A stretch of DNA of 64,000 nt from NCBI GenBank assembly GCA_050250665.1, contig JBFWOF010000031.1:11126-75125 (forward strand), read 5' to 3'. A model generated the notes under the pieces. The model saw only the letters and a list, made by a program, of their open reading frames with translations. It searched no databases and was not told where the DNA came from. Positions 8,462 through 17,292 of this stretch are shown piece after piece (within the stretch, counting starts at the first letter, position 1; every line of letters starts with the position of its first letter). This stretch comes from JADKFD01 sp050250665. GTDB lineage: Bacteria > Pseudomonadota > Gammaproteobacteria > Xanthomonadales > SZUA-5. Made by a program: the position numbers and the translations under genes.

Positions 8462-9871
8462 ATGCGTACGCTCGACGATTCGGAGATGCACTCCGGCACA
8501 CGCAGCCTCGGCGGCCATCCCAAGGGTCTCTACTACCTGGCCTTCACCGAAGCCTGGGAACGCTTTTCCTATTACGGCATGACCGCGCTGCTGGTGCTGT
8601 ACATGGTCAACGAGTTGCTGTTGCCCGGGCATGTGGAGAACATCGTCGGCTTTGCCGGATTCCGGGCGACGGTGGAGTCGCTGTTCGGGGCCATGTCGAC
8701 GCAGGCGCTGGCCTCGCAGATCTTTGGTCTGTACGCCGGTTTTGTCTATCTGACGCCCTTGTTCGGTGGCTGGATTGCCGATCGCTGGATCGGCCAGCGC
8801 AGCGCGGTGGTGATCGGTGCGTTGTGCATGTCTGGTGGTCATCTGGCGATGGCCTTCGAACAATCCTTTCTGCTGGCGCTGGTGCTGCTGGTAGTCGGCT
8901 CGGGTTTCCTCAAGGGCAATATCTCGGCCCAGGTGGGAGCGCTGTATCCGCGCGATGAAGAGGCGCTGCGTACCCGCGGATTCGCGATCTTCAGCGTTGC
9001 CATCAATGTCGGCGCCGTCACCGGTCCGCTGCTGACCGGCTTGCTGGCAAAGGTCTACGGCTGGCACTACGGCTTCGGCATTGCGGCGATCTTCATGCTG
9101 GCTGGCCTCGCCACCTATCTGGTCGGCTATCGGCATCTGCCGGCGCGTGTGGAACGCCGGACTTTCGAGCGCGACAGGCTCACTGCCGCCGACTGGCGCG
9201 TGATCCTGGCGCTGGCAGCGGTGATGCTGATCAGCATCTTCCAGTCGGTGTCCTACTATCAGCTGGCCAATGTGCTGCCGGTATGGATACAGGCCCAGGT
9301 GGCGCTCGACCTCGGCAGCTTCACGATTCCAGTGCCGTGGTACCAGTCCATCGATCCGCTGTTCAGCATCATGGGCGTGCCGCTGCTGTTCTGGATCTGG
9401 CGCCAGCAGGCCGAGCACCGACGTGAGCCCGGCGATCTGGCCAAGATCGGCATCGGCGCCTGGTTGGCAGCCCTGAGCAATCTGATCCTGGTCGCGGCGA
9501 TCCTGATCGCCGATGGCGCGCCGGTGCATCCGGTCTGGCCCATGCTCTATTGCGCCGGCATGGGCATCGCCTTTCTGTATTACTGGCCGACACTGCTGGC
9601 GCTGGTCTCGCGGACTGCGCCTGCCAGCGTCAACGCGACCCTGATGGGCGTGGCCTTCACGACTCTGTTTGTCGCCAACAACCTGATCGGCTGGATCGGC
9701 GGCTACTACGAGCGCATGACTCCGGCCCAGTTCTGGGGTCTGCACGCTGCCATCGGTGCGACCGGCGGCGTACTCGTGCTGCTCTTCGGGGGAATGCTCA
9801 CTCGGGCCCTGGCCGTCGGCGCGCAGCAGCCCCTGCGTGCTTCGGCGCAGACCATCGAGGTAGAACGTTGA
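8462..9871 (+). CDS. POT-family proton-dependent di/tripeptide transporter
   Basis: 469 residues with about 12-14 hydrophobic helices. The N-terminal signature FTEAWERFSYYGMTALLVLY matches the POT/PTR ExxERFxYYG motif of proton-coupled peptide symporters. The second POT motif region (GGWIADRWIGQR, SGFLKGNISAQVGALY, and FAIFSVAINVGAV) is also present. It should import small peptides across the inner membrane. ATG at 8462 follows AGGGAGAAGG; another ATG at 8489 would also keep the whole first helix. Monocistronic: the next gene is convergent, with a 30-bp stem-loop between them. Confidence 0.9.
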   Translation: MRTLDDSEMHSGTRSLGGHPKGLYYLAFTEAWERFSYYGMTALLVLYMVNELLLPGHVENIVGFAGFRATVESLFGAMSTQALASQIFGLYAGFVYLTPLFGGWIADRWIGQRSAVVIGALCMSGGHLAMAFEQSFLLALVLLVVGSGFLKGNISAQVGALYPRDEEALRTRGFAIFSVAINVGAVTGPLLTGLLAKVYGWHYGFGIAAIFMLAGLATYLVGYRHLPARVERRTFERDRLTAADWRVILALAAVMLISIFQSVSYYQLANVLPVWIQAQVALDLGSFTIPVPWYQSIDPLFSIMGVPLLFWIWRQQAEHRREPGDLAKIGIGAWLAALSNLILVAAILIADGAPVHPVWPMLYCAGMGIAFLYYWPTLLALVSRTAPASVNATLMGVAFTTLFVANNLIGWIGGYYERMTPAQFWGLHAAIGATGGVLVLLFGGMLTRALAVGAQQPLRASAQTIEVER

Positions 9872-9880
9872 ACTTGCTGA

Positions 9881-9910
9881 TCCCGCGCTCCCGTGATCAG
9901 GAGCGCGGGA
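9881..9910. terminator. Stem-loop between convergent genes, possible bidirectional terminator
   Basis: TCCCGCGCTCC and GGAGCGCGGGA form an 11-bp perfect stem around an 8-nt loop, 9 bp after the POT transporter stop and 38 bp from the stop of the convergent acidic-repeat gene. There is no clear T-run on either side, so termination is inferred from position and stem strength. Confidence 0.5.
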
Positions 9911-9948
9911 ATCAGATGGGTAGAGCGGCGGAAGATCAGACTCGAGCC

Positions 9949-12480
9949 TTATTCGTCGTAATCGCCCTCGTCCTCGTCTGAGCCGTAGTCCTCGGCCTCG
10001 TCTGAGCCGTAGTCCTCGCTCTCATCGGAGCCGTAGTCCTCGCTCTCATCGGAGCCGTAGTCGCCTTCGTCGGCGCTGTCGTCTTCGTCGTCGTAAGCAG
10101 CCTCGTCTTCACCTTCATCGGCGCTGTCGTCTTCGTCGTCGTAGGCAGCCTCGTCGTCCCCTTCATCGGCGCTGTCATCCTCGTCGTCGTATGCAGCCTC
10201 GTCATCACCTTCATCGGCGCTGTCGTCTTCGTCGTCGTAGGCCGAGTCGTCATCACCTTCGTCGGCGCTGTCGTCCTCGTCGTCGTAGGCAGCCTCGTCG
10301 TCACCTTCGTCGGCGCTGTCGTCTTCGTCGTCGTAGGCAGCCTCGCCGACACCTACGTCGGCGCAGTCGTCTTCGTCGTCGTAGGCAGCCTCGTCGTCAC
10401 CATCGTCGGCGCAGTCGTCTTCGTCGTCGTAGGCAGCCTCATCGTCACCTTCGTCGGCGCAGTCGTCGTCGTCGTAGGCGGCCTCGTCATCACCTTCATC
10501 GGCGCTGTCGTCTTCGTCATCGTAGGCTGACTTGGCATCGCCGTCGTCGGCACTGTCGTCGTCTTCGTCGTCGTAGGCCGACTCGTCGTCACCTTCGTCA
10601 CCTTCATCGGCGCCGTCGTCCGAATAGTCATCGTCGGGCTCGCCAACGTAGTTCTGATCCTCGTCGTCAGCCACGCCATCGTTGTCGTCGTCGGCGTCGA
10701 TTTCATCCAGAGAGCCGTCGTTGTCGTCGTCTTCGTCGTAATAGTTGCCTTCACCGTCGCCATCGCTGTCGACGTCGAAGTCGAGTTCGCCCTCGTCATC
10801 GATGTCCATCAGTACCTGGCCGTCGTCGCCGGCACTGACATCCTCGAGTTCGTATTCCAGCGTCTCTTCGTCGCCGACGATTTCCACGTCGATGTTGTAG
10901 GTGTCCAGGTCCGGATCGTCATCACTGAAGGCAATGCGCCCGCTGTCGTCCTCTTCGGCCTTGAAGCTGCGACCCTTCTGAATCTCGAAATCGCTGACTT
11001 CGTATTGCCCGCGGCTATCGGCGACGCGAATACTGGGCTTCTGTCTGGCACCGGCTTCGTAGACGAAATCGTCACCGCTGAACCGGACGGTCTCGACCGC
11101 ACCGCCGCCGACCTCGACATCGCTGACCTGATACACCTTCTCGTCGGTGAAGACGGTGACCTCGGACTTCGGATTGTCGGAGGGGCGTCCGTCATCAATC
11201 AGTTTGACGTCGTATTCCTGATTGCGCGGCAGTTGCACCACGCAGCCCTGCGAGCCAAAGATCGGTCGCATCGACGCGCCATCGATGCCGTTATTGGCGC
11301 CGGTGGCTCCCATCGACAGCTGCTTCTGGTTACCCCGGCTTACGGCCTGTACCTGGGTGCAGCGACTGGGCGTGTACACCGTCCAGGTGTCGGTTGGTGC
11401 CGCAGGCGGACGTTTCGGCGCAGAGCTTGGTCGAGTGGCGGGTGCCTTCGGCTTGGGCTGGGCCACCGTCTTCGGTTTGGCCTGTGGTTTCGGCTTGGGT
11501 TTGGCCTGGGGCTTGGCAGTCGGCTTCGCCGGAGGCTTGGAGTTCGGGTTAGCCTGAGGTTTGGCAGTCGGTTTCGCCTGTGGCTTGGGTGCCGGTTGTG
11601 GCTGCGGCTTGGCGGTCGGTTTGGGCTGTGGCTTGGGCGTAGCCTTCGGTCCGGACTGCGGAGTCTTCGGGCAGAACGGACATTTGAGCGGCTGATAGCG
11701 TACCGACAGCTGGGTGAGGGCCATCGAGCCCGCAGAGCCTTGCCAGGGCTTGGGGTCTTGACTGGGATTCAGCGCTCCGCCGCTGTAAACCCAGCGGTTC
11801 TTCGGCACATCGATGTCGAGGTAGCGCTCGGCTCCCGGGAAATTGTTGTCATAGAGGAATACCCGATAGACACCCGGTGTACCCTGCTCGACCCGGTAGG
11901 GGGTCACCGCATGGCCGCCGCTGTCGCCCCAGATACCAATCCGGGGATAGTCGTTGCGGGCCTTCAGCGTTTTGATGATCTCGTCGACGATCTGCTGCAG
12001 GGACCACCTTTGCGTTGTCGTGACGGTGGTACTGACCGGCTCCAGCATCTGCGTTGCGTAGTAGGTGGAGATGGTGCGCATCAACCACTCGTCGTCGGGC
12101 TTCAGTGCATAGGGCTGCTTTGCACCGTAGTTGTCGACGTTTTCCTGCTTGAGAAAGAAGGCCGAGCTGAGCGCGGCCATGCCTTCGCAGTGCCCGTTCT
12201 CGGTGCTCTTGTTGACCTGGTCTATCCATAGCTGCGCAGCCGGCGTCGGGATGCAGGTATCGCCCTGCTTGCGGGCGCAGACCTGGTCGCCAAACAGGAA
12301 GGAGGCATCGTCGGCGGTCAGCTTGGCATGCGGATATTGCTTTCCGCCCCAGTTGGCGAATCCGAAACCATCGGGCACCGGGCGAAATCCGCTGTCGGCA
12401 AGGACCTGAGTCCGGCCCTGCGCTAGCGCCGCGCTGCCGAGCGTGACCATCAAGCAAAACAACGCGATGCGTTTGCCCAT
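9949..12480 (-). CDS. Secreted papain-like cysteine protease-family protein with Pro/Lys linker and acidic tandem repeats
   Basis: 843 residues from the ATG at 12480, preceded by CGGAG; the frame extends to 12585 but the signal peptide MGKRIALFCLMVTLGSAALA starts here. Order: signal peptide; a domain of about 30-265 with a possible Cys-His-Asp triad (Cys98 in GHCEGM, His190 in GGHAV, Asp211 in YDNN); KCPFC; a Pro/Lys-rich linker (276-360); a beta-rich middle region; a calcium-binding thrombospondin type 3-like stretch (567-610, DVDSDGDGEG and ADDDNDGVADDED); eleven about 16-residue acidic repeats (624-801); four 8-residue YGSDESED-like repeats at the C-terminus. The triad is inferred from motif order. 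It is likely exported and very acidic, with Ca2+ binding expected. Three repeat units carry Cys. The substrate is unknown. Confidence 0.75.
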   Translation of the reverse strand: MGKRIALFCLMVTLGSAALAQGRTQVLADSGFRPVPDGFGFANWGGKQYPHAKLTADDASFLFGDQVCARKQGDTCIPTPAAQLWIDQVNKSTENGHCEGMAALSSAFFLKQENVDNYGAKQPYALKPDDEWLMRTISTYYATQMLEPVSTTVTTTQRWSLQQIVDEIIKTLKARNDYPRIGIWGDSGGHAVTPYRVEQGTPGVYRVFLYDNNFPGAERYLDIDVPKNRWVYSGGALNPSQDPKPWQGSAGSMALTQLSVRYQPLKCPFCPKTPQSGPKATPKPQPKPTAKPQPQPAPKPQAKPTAKPQANPNSKPPAKPTAKPQAKPKPKPQAKPKTVAQPKPKAPATRPSSAPKRPPAAPTDTWTVYTPSRCTQVQAVSRGNQKQLSMGATGANNGIDGASMRPIFGSQGCVVQLPRNQEYDVKLIDDGRPSDNPKSEVTVFTDEKVYQVSDVEVGGGAVETVRFSGDDFVYEAGARQKPSIRVADSRGQYEVSDFEIQKGRSFKAEEDDSGRIAFSDDDPDLDTYNIDVEIVGDEETLEYELEDVSAGDDGQVLMDIDDEGELDFDVDSDGDGEGNYYDEDDDNDGSLDEIDADDDNDGVADDEDQNYVGEPDDDYSDDGADEGDEGDDESAYDDEDDDSADDGDAKSAYDDEDDSADEGDDEAAYDDDDCADEGDDEAAYDDEDDCADDGDDEAAYDDEDDCADVGVGEAAYDDEDDSADEGDDEAAYDDEDDSADEGDDDSAYDDEDDSADEGDDEAAYDDEDDSADEGDDEAAYDDEDDSADEGEDEAAYDDEDDSADEGDYGSDESEDYGSDESEDYGSDEAEDYGSDEDEGDYDE
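9964..10059 (-). repeat. Four in-frame 24-bp repeats (YGSDESED type)
   Basis: These encode four successive 8-residue units (YGSDESED, YGSDESED, YGSDEAED, YGSDEDEG) at the C-terminal end of the acidic secreted protein. Units differ by a few substitutions only. Confidence 0.85.
10078..10611 (-). repeat. In-frame ~48-bp minisatellite encoding acidic repeats
   Basis: About eleven units of 16 residues, consensus SADEGDDEAAYDDEDD. Units 4-6 have Cys in place of Ser, unit 3 is one residue short, and unit 6 has VGVGE in place of EGDDE. The period is a multiple of three, so copy-number change would keep the frame; this is a strong candidate for length variation between strains. Confidence 0.9.
11437..11649 (-). 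repeat. In-frame Pro/Lys-rich degenerate repeats
   Basis: Encodes a low-complexity linker built of PKP, AKP, PTAKPQ and QAKP units between the protease-like domain and the middle region of the acidic secreted protein. The linker is positively charged, in contrast to the acidic C-terminus. Confidence 0.8.
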
Positions 12481-12766
12481 ATCTACTCCGATGTCTCGCT
12501 GATTCAAGCCGAGCTTCTGTCGAGGGCGGGCAGCAACACGCTGGCCCGGCATGGGATGGTTAACCCCGGCTGAATCTAGCACCAAGCCTGGCGTCGCCAG
12601 CAGGGGTCGACATCCTTTCGTGTTGATCAGTCACAATAGGTGCCAGGGACTCTAGTGCACGGGCGCTGCAGTGCGATGCTGGCCGGGGACGGCCTTCTGG
12701 ATCGCAGGTGCCTGTAGTGCCTGCGGTGCGGGCACTCCGGAGTTCCAACAGCGCCGTTCGGCATCT

Positions 12767-14797
12767 CTACGGGCAGAGCCAGGCGAAGCCCAGCGAGCAC
12801 AGCACCTTGGGCCAGGTAACGGCGTCGGCAGCGGGCGCCTTGCGCGACCGGGACTCCTTGTTCCAATAGAGTTCGTATCCGACCAGTTCGCGGGCAGCAC
12901 GCAGGTTCTTCAGGTAGCGCGGCGTCTCGGCGGCGCTGATCTCGTCGGTCTTGCTGGTCCACTCGTCGACGATGGTCAGTACCGTGCCTTTGGGTTGAAT
13001 GCTGCGCACCAGACTGAATGCCGGATCATCCACGCGCTCGGTCTCGGGCTTGATCGAGAATGCCACGGGCAGCAGGATCTTCGTGGTCAGTTGGATGTTC
13101 TGCGGATAGCCCAGACGCAGCGGTGCATTGCGGGCCGGTGAGGCCTCGCTGCGCAGGTATTCGTTGAGATCGGGTACCTTGACCGGGGCGATGAAGCGTT
13201 GCTTTTCTTCCGACCAGCTGGCGTACTCGTCGATCTCGTAGTGCTCTGTCACCCGCACCTCGTTGCGGTCATCCCGGTCTTCGATATCGATGGGTTTGAG
13301 CACCCGGATGCCCGGGTAGTAGCCGGCATAGAACTTCAGGAAGCTGCGCTGCATCTCCTCGCTGCCGGTATCGGCCAGATCCGCCCGCGCGCGCTCCGCG
13401 AGGGCGCCCTTGGACGTGGTGGTCACCGTGAATCCCACGGCTTGATCAAAGCCGGCGCGCGCGTCTATCTGCACCCGCACTTCCTTGCGGGCCACGCGTG
13501 CCGCCGGATCACCCATGGCCACCAGCCCCCTGGAGCCGGACTTCAACGGCAGTGCCAGATCGTAGTCGGGCTGGTGGATGTCGGCGAGCTGACCCTTCTG
13601 CGTCATCCGAGTCGGATCGAGCCAGTAGGTCTGGCCGTCGACCCGGGCCTGGACCAGCACGTGGTCAAACACGCCCGGACTGGCCAGCCGCTCGCGCAGG
13701 CCGCGGCGCATGCTGGTATTGACCAGAGCCGGATTGGCATCGATCCCGAGCTGCCTGAGCATGGTCAACAGCAGCAGGGTTTTGTCCTTGCAGTCGCCGA
13801 AGCGGCGCTTCAGCACTACGTCCGGCGCATTCGGCGCGTGCGAGCCGGCGCCCAGGGACACCGCCATGTAGCGAATTTCCGACTGCACATAATTCAGTGC
13901 CGCCTGCGTGCGCGCCGCGGAATCGGCGTGATCGCGCTTGATCTCGTCGATCGCTTCCTGCAATTCGGCATTGGGCTTCGGCACGGCGTACAAGGGCAGG
14001 GCCCAGTTGACCACGTCCGCCCAGTTTGGATATTCGGACCAATAGGCAGCGGCGTACGGGTCGTACCAACCGGGTGAGTCACTATCCACATGCCGCGCCG
14101 GCACGTCGCGCAGATCCCAGACCAGCTGCTGCTGGCCATCGACCTTGCTCGCGCTGGGTCTGGCAGATTTGGGCCTGGAGGCCCACTGAAGCGGCCGGGT
14201 CTCCGGGTGCAGCAGGCGCACATGGATGCGCGCCACCGGCACCGAATACTCCAGGCTGGCAGCGCCGAAGTCGCGCCCGGCGAAGACCGGATTGCGGCCA
14301 ACTACGGTGTATTCGTAGTCCACCAGATCGCCCACACGCACATCCTCCAGGAAGATGTTGGCGCTCATCGAGCCGTCGAAGACCAGATAGTCCAGCTCGG
14401 TCTCGCGCTGCAGGATGCGGATCTCGGCGTCTTTCAGCTTGGGGATGACCCGGCCCTTGCGGATCACCGACACCGAATTGAGGATCAGTTCCTCATGGCT
14501 CGGATCGAACTCGAATTCGAGATTGGCCAGCGATTCCAGGCCCTTGGCGGTGAGCGCCTTGGCCACGACGCGGCGGTAGCGGCTGCCTTGCTCGCCGTCC
14601 AGGCGGACCTGCATATCTGACAGCAGGTAGTAGACGCCATCGGCCGCCTGATTGAGCAGTTCGGGCTTGACTGCGCCGGCCTCGACCGGCGTGACCCACG
14701 CGGGTCGGGCGTCAATGCGATAGGACTCGGCAGCGGGCAGCGGCAGGCTGCATCCCAGCAGCAGGGCCAGGCCCAGAACCGACGCCAGCGAGCGCAT
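12767..14797 (-). CDS. DUF3857 / transglutaminase-like exported protein, probable lipoprotein
   Basis: 676 residues from the ATG at 14797, which begins MRSLASVLGLALLLGCSLP: a signal peptide with a lipobox-like LLGC. The frame is open to a TTG at 14869, but this would bury the signal. The N-terminal half is a DUF3857-type beta domain (for example LDYLVFDGSMSANI and FLEDVRVGDLVDYEYTVVG). A transglutaminase-like cysteine fold follows, with Cys336 in RFGDCKDKT, His379 in FDHVLV and Asp394 in WLDPTR (numbered from this start). Members of this architecture are periplasmic or envelope proteins of unknown substrate. The next gene on this strand starts 287 bp further on, in a spacer with no recognisable feature. 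Confidence 0.8.
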   Translation of the reverse strand: MRSLASVLGLALLLGCSLPLPAAESYRIDARPAWVTPVEAGAVKPELLNQAADGVYYLLSDMQVRLDGEQGSRYRRVVAKALTAKGLESLANLEFEFDPSHEELILNSVSVIRKGRVIPKLKDAEIRILQRETELDYLVFDGSMSANIFLEDVRVGDLVDYEYTVVGRNPVFAGRDFGAASLEYSVPVARIHVRLLHPETRPLQWASRPKSARPSASKVDGQQQLVWDLRDVPARHVDSDSPGWYDPYAAAYWSEYPNWADVVNWALPLYAVPKPNAELQEAIDEIKRDHADSAARTQAALNYVQSEIRYMAVSLGAGSHAPNAPDVVLKRRFGDCKDKTLLLLTMLRQLGIDANPALVNTSMRRGLRERLASPGVFDHVLVQARVDGQTYWLDPTRMTQKGQLADIHQPDYDLALPLKSGSRGLVAMGDPAARVARKEVRVQIDARAGFDQAVGFTVTTTSKGALAERARADLADTGSEEMQRSFLKFYAGYYPGIRVLKPIDIEDRDDRNEVRVTEHYEIDEYASWSEEKQRFIAPVKVPDLNEYLRSEASPARNAPLRLGYPQNIQLTTKILLPVAFSIKPETERVDDPAFSLVRSIQPKGTVLTIVDEWTSKTDEISAAETPRYLKNLRAARELVGYELYWNKESRSRKAPAADAVTWPKVLCSLGFAWLCP

Positions 14798-14926
14798 CCA
14801 TGGTCGGCACGGATTTTTCAAAGGGTTCACAGCCAGTCTCACGCGACGCAGTGGATAGCGACGATACAAAAGAATACAAAAACCTGTGCTCTATGGTTTC
14901 AAGTTGCGGCCACGATCAAAGTGCCG

Positions 14927-15856
14927 TCAGGCCGCAGCGCGCCACGCCAGGGCAAAGTCGATGGCCGCGCACACCGCCGCCGTCTGTGCCGCATTGCATT
15001 GCTCCGGGCTGGCGCTGGGGCTGTCGGGATAGACCTCGGTGGTGGTCTTGAATCGGGCATCGGTGATGCCGGCACAAAGGCCGAGCTGTCGGAAGGGATA
15101 GCGGATGACACCGGGGGCGACCACGGTCGAGCCGATGATCTCGCCGTGGTCGTCGGCTGGCGCGATGTGGGTCACGCGGGCCACCGCAGCGATGATGGCT
15201 TGCTGGAACTCCGGTTGCGGCTGCTCGGTATCGTCGACCAGATAGAAGCCATCCGGAATCTCGCCGGGCTCGCTGCTCTTGCCATCGCGGGCGGCCAGCG
15301 CCGGGCGGAACTCGGTCTCGTCAGTGTCGGTGGTTTCGTGCAGATCGACGTGCACCAGCACGCGCTCGCGCAGGGGCTCGACCAACCGCATCAGGGCGGC
15401 TGATTCCTGGGCTGGACTGTCAGCGCGGAACGAACGGTTCGGATCCACCGCGTCGCGGTTCCAGCGGTGAATCACCTCGTAAGCCCAGGGACTGATGCAG
15501 GGCGCGACGATCAGATTGATCCGCCCGGCGTAGTCCTCGGCATGCCGATCGAGGAAGCGCAGGGCGCCATGCACACCACTGGTTTCGTAGCCATGGACTC
15601 CGCCCGTCACCAGCACGATCGGCAACTCCTCTCGCCAATGGCGACTCTTGACCGCGTACAGCGGATAGCGCGCGGGATCGTGATCCAGCTGACCGTACTG
15701 CAGCACCTCAAGGCGCGAGCGCAGTCCATCGATCGCGCTCAGCACCTCGTCCTGATAACTGCGCTGGCGCCGCTGCAGCGCCCGCCACTCGGCGACTTCC
15801 GCCGCGCCCCAGGGTGTGCCGGGTGTGCCGATGGGATAGCTGGAGGGAGAGTTCAT
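14927..15856 (-). CDS. M14-type zinc hydrolase (succinylglutamate desuccinylase/aspartoacylase or carboxypeptidase-like)
   Basis: 309 residues from the ATG at 15856. It has the M14-family zinc-ligand pattern: HxxE in GGVHGYETSG, a second His in HVDLHETTD, and an Arg-containing DPNRSF segment as in M14 peptidases. The catalytic Glu is probably the one in TTTEVYPD. The size and the isolated catalytic domain suggest an aspartoacylase or DUF2817/M14-like amidohydrolase; the substrate cannot be told. No signal peptide is present, so it is probably cytosolic. The frame extends to a TTG at 15922, but the ATG is a better start. Confidence 0.75.
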   Translation of the reverse strand: MNSPSSYPIGTPGTPWGAAEVAEWRALQRRQRSYQDEVLSAIDGLRSRLEVLQYGQLDHDPARYPLYAVKSRHWREELPIVLVTGGVHGYETSGVHGALRFLDRHAEDYAGRINLIVAPCISPWAYEVIHRWNRDAVDPNRSFRADSPAQESAALMRLVEPLRERVLVHVDLHETTDTDETEFRPALAARDGKSSEPGEIPDGFYLVDDTEQPQPEFQQAIIAAVARVTHIAPADDHGEIIGSTVVAPGVIRYPFRQLGLCAGITDARFKTTTEVYPDSPSASPEQCNAAQTAAVCAAIDFALAWRAAA

Positions 15857-15946
15857 GGGTGTGCTGTCCAAGTGGTGGGGCTGTCGAATTGCGATGGGCG
15901 TTGCGCGCCAACCCGTTGTCAAAGGAGCCAGGTAGGCACCATCCCT

Positions 15947-16672
15947 TCAGTCTCGTTTGCGGCCGGCAAACTCCAGCTTGCCCCAGCGGATGCGCTGCTG
16001 CACAGGCTCGAAATGGCGATGCAGCAGATCGAGGATCAGGGACGGTTGTGCCAGCCAGGCTTCATAGGTACTGCGCTCTCCGTCAACCATCGTCGCAAAG
16101 GCATCGATGCGCGGTGCCAGACGCCGCACCAGACCGATCTCGCTGACGTGATGTACCACACTCAGAAAAGGCGTGAGCCAGGGTTCGCAGGCAAGGAACA
16201 GGCCGCCGGGTTTGAGCACGCGGGCGGCGTCGCTCAGGGTGCGATCCAGATCCTCCGGCAAGAGGTTCAGGTGATGCAGCCCGCCCTGAACGGCCACGAT
16301 ATCGCGCGATTGGCTGGCAAAGGGCAACTCGCGCGCGTCGCAGACATAGAGCGTGGCCGGCCCCCGATATTGCTGCAACAGGCTTTCAGAAAGGTCCACC
16401 CCATCCAGGCGCGCATAGCCCAGCTGTTCCCAGGCACACAGGGCGCTGCCGCGACCACAGAAGAGCTCGACGATATGCGCATCGCGCGACCAGTTGGCTG
16501 CCCCCAGACGCAGCAGGCGTTGCTGGAACTTGGCGATTTCCTGTTCCCGCGATTCAAAGCGCAGATAGGCTTCTTCCCAGCTCGCATCGCAGCAAGTCAG
16601 CGCAGGGTGCACGTGGACGATGGTTGGAGTGTCGCCGCCGTTGTCGGTGTTCCTTTTCGGATCGGTACTCAT
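15947..16672 (-). CDS. Class I SAM-dependent methyltransferase (last gene of the GT2-methyltransferase unit)
   Basis: 241 residues from the ATG at 16672. Motif I is IVELFCGRGSALCAWEQLG, motif II LDGVDLS, and the post-motif segment VQGGLHHL and LKPGGLFLACEPW follow the usual order of small-molecule or lipid methyltransferases. The start overlaps the stop of the upstream methyltransferase by 4 bp, so both are translated from one message with the GT2 gene. The longer frame back to 16966 is an overlap with that gene and should not be used. The substrate is unknown; context suggests glycolipid or surface-glycan modification. Confidence 0.8.
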   Translation of the reverse strand: MSTDPKRNTDNGGDTPTIVHVHPALTCCDASWEEAYLRFESREQEIAKFQQRLLRLGAANWSRDAHIVELFCGRGSALCAWEQLGYARLDGVDLSESLLQQYRGPATLYVCDARELPFASQSRDIVAVQGGLHHLNLLPEDLDRTLSDAARVLKPGGLFLACEPWLTPFLSVVHHVSEIGLVRRLAPRIDAFATMVDGERSTYEAWLAQPSLILDLLHRHFEPVQQRIRWGKLEFAGRKRD

Positions 16673-17292
16673 GGCGCCGCCTGCACTGATGCCGGCCGGC
16701 AGCGCGCCAGAAAATGCAGATTGCGGCCGAAGATCCAGTCGGCGGCCTTGGGATAGATGGCCAGATCCTGCTGCCAGCTGTCCACGCTCCAACCGAGGTC
16801 GGCCAGTGCCTGCTGCCATTGGTGCTTGCGCCAGTAGTTGTAGGGCAGGGCCACGCCGTGGCCGGCATTGCCGACCCAATCCATGAATCTCAGCAAGGGC
16901 CAACTCAGGAAGCCGTCGACGAGATGATCCTTGATCGTGACCGAATGGCGCGCCACTCTGCCGCATTCGCGCAGCAGTTCGACCTGCACTTCGCAGTGAT
17001 GCAACACATCAATCAGCAAGACGACATCGACGCTGTCATCGTCCATGGGGAGGGTGTGGCCATCGAATTCGCGCACGGGTATGTGTGTGTGCGGGCGCAC
17101 CAGCACGTCCAGACCTTCCAGTTTCAAATCCGGGCGCATCTGCAGCAACAAAGCGCCGAGCTGGCCGTCGCCACAGCCTACGTCGAGTACCAGCGCATCC
17201 GCAGGGAGCAATGCCGACAGCAACGTGGCCAGCCGTCGCACGCGACGCTTGTGCACCGTCGCCGAATGTACGGCCGACAGCGCATCCGTCAT
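16669..17292 (-). CDS. Class I SAM-dependent methyltransferase
   Basis: 207 residues. Motif I is VLDVGCGDGQLGALLL, followed by LEGLDVLVR, the acidic loop DDSVDVVLLIDVLHH, and a C-terminal region with PYNYWRK as in small methyltransferases next to glycosyltransferases. The ATG at 17292 shares ATGA with the stop of the GT2 gene, so the start is well supported; the open frame up to 17763 is shadow. It probably methylates a lipid or sugar handled by the neighbouring GT2 protein. Confidence 0.8.
   Translation of the reverse strand: MTDALSAVHSATVHKRRVRRLATLLSALLPADALVLDVGCGDGQLGALLLQMRPDLKLEGLDVLVRPHTHIPVREFDGHTLPMDDDSVDVVLLIDVLHHCEVQVELLRECGRVARHSVTIKDHLVDGFLSWPLLRFMDWVGNAGHGVALPYNYWRKHQWQQALADLGWSVDSWQQDLAIYPKAADWIFGRNLHFLARCRPASVQAAP

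Noticed and set aside
8207..9745. 512-residue minus-strand open frame
   Set aside because: Antisense to the POT transporter, with low-complexity Gln/His/Arg composition and no motif.
10191..10838. Arg/His-rich 215-residue protein
   Set aside because: It is the other strand of the acidic minisatellite; the repeat composition explains it.
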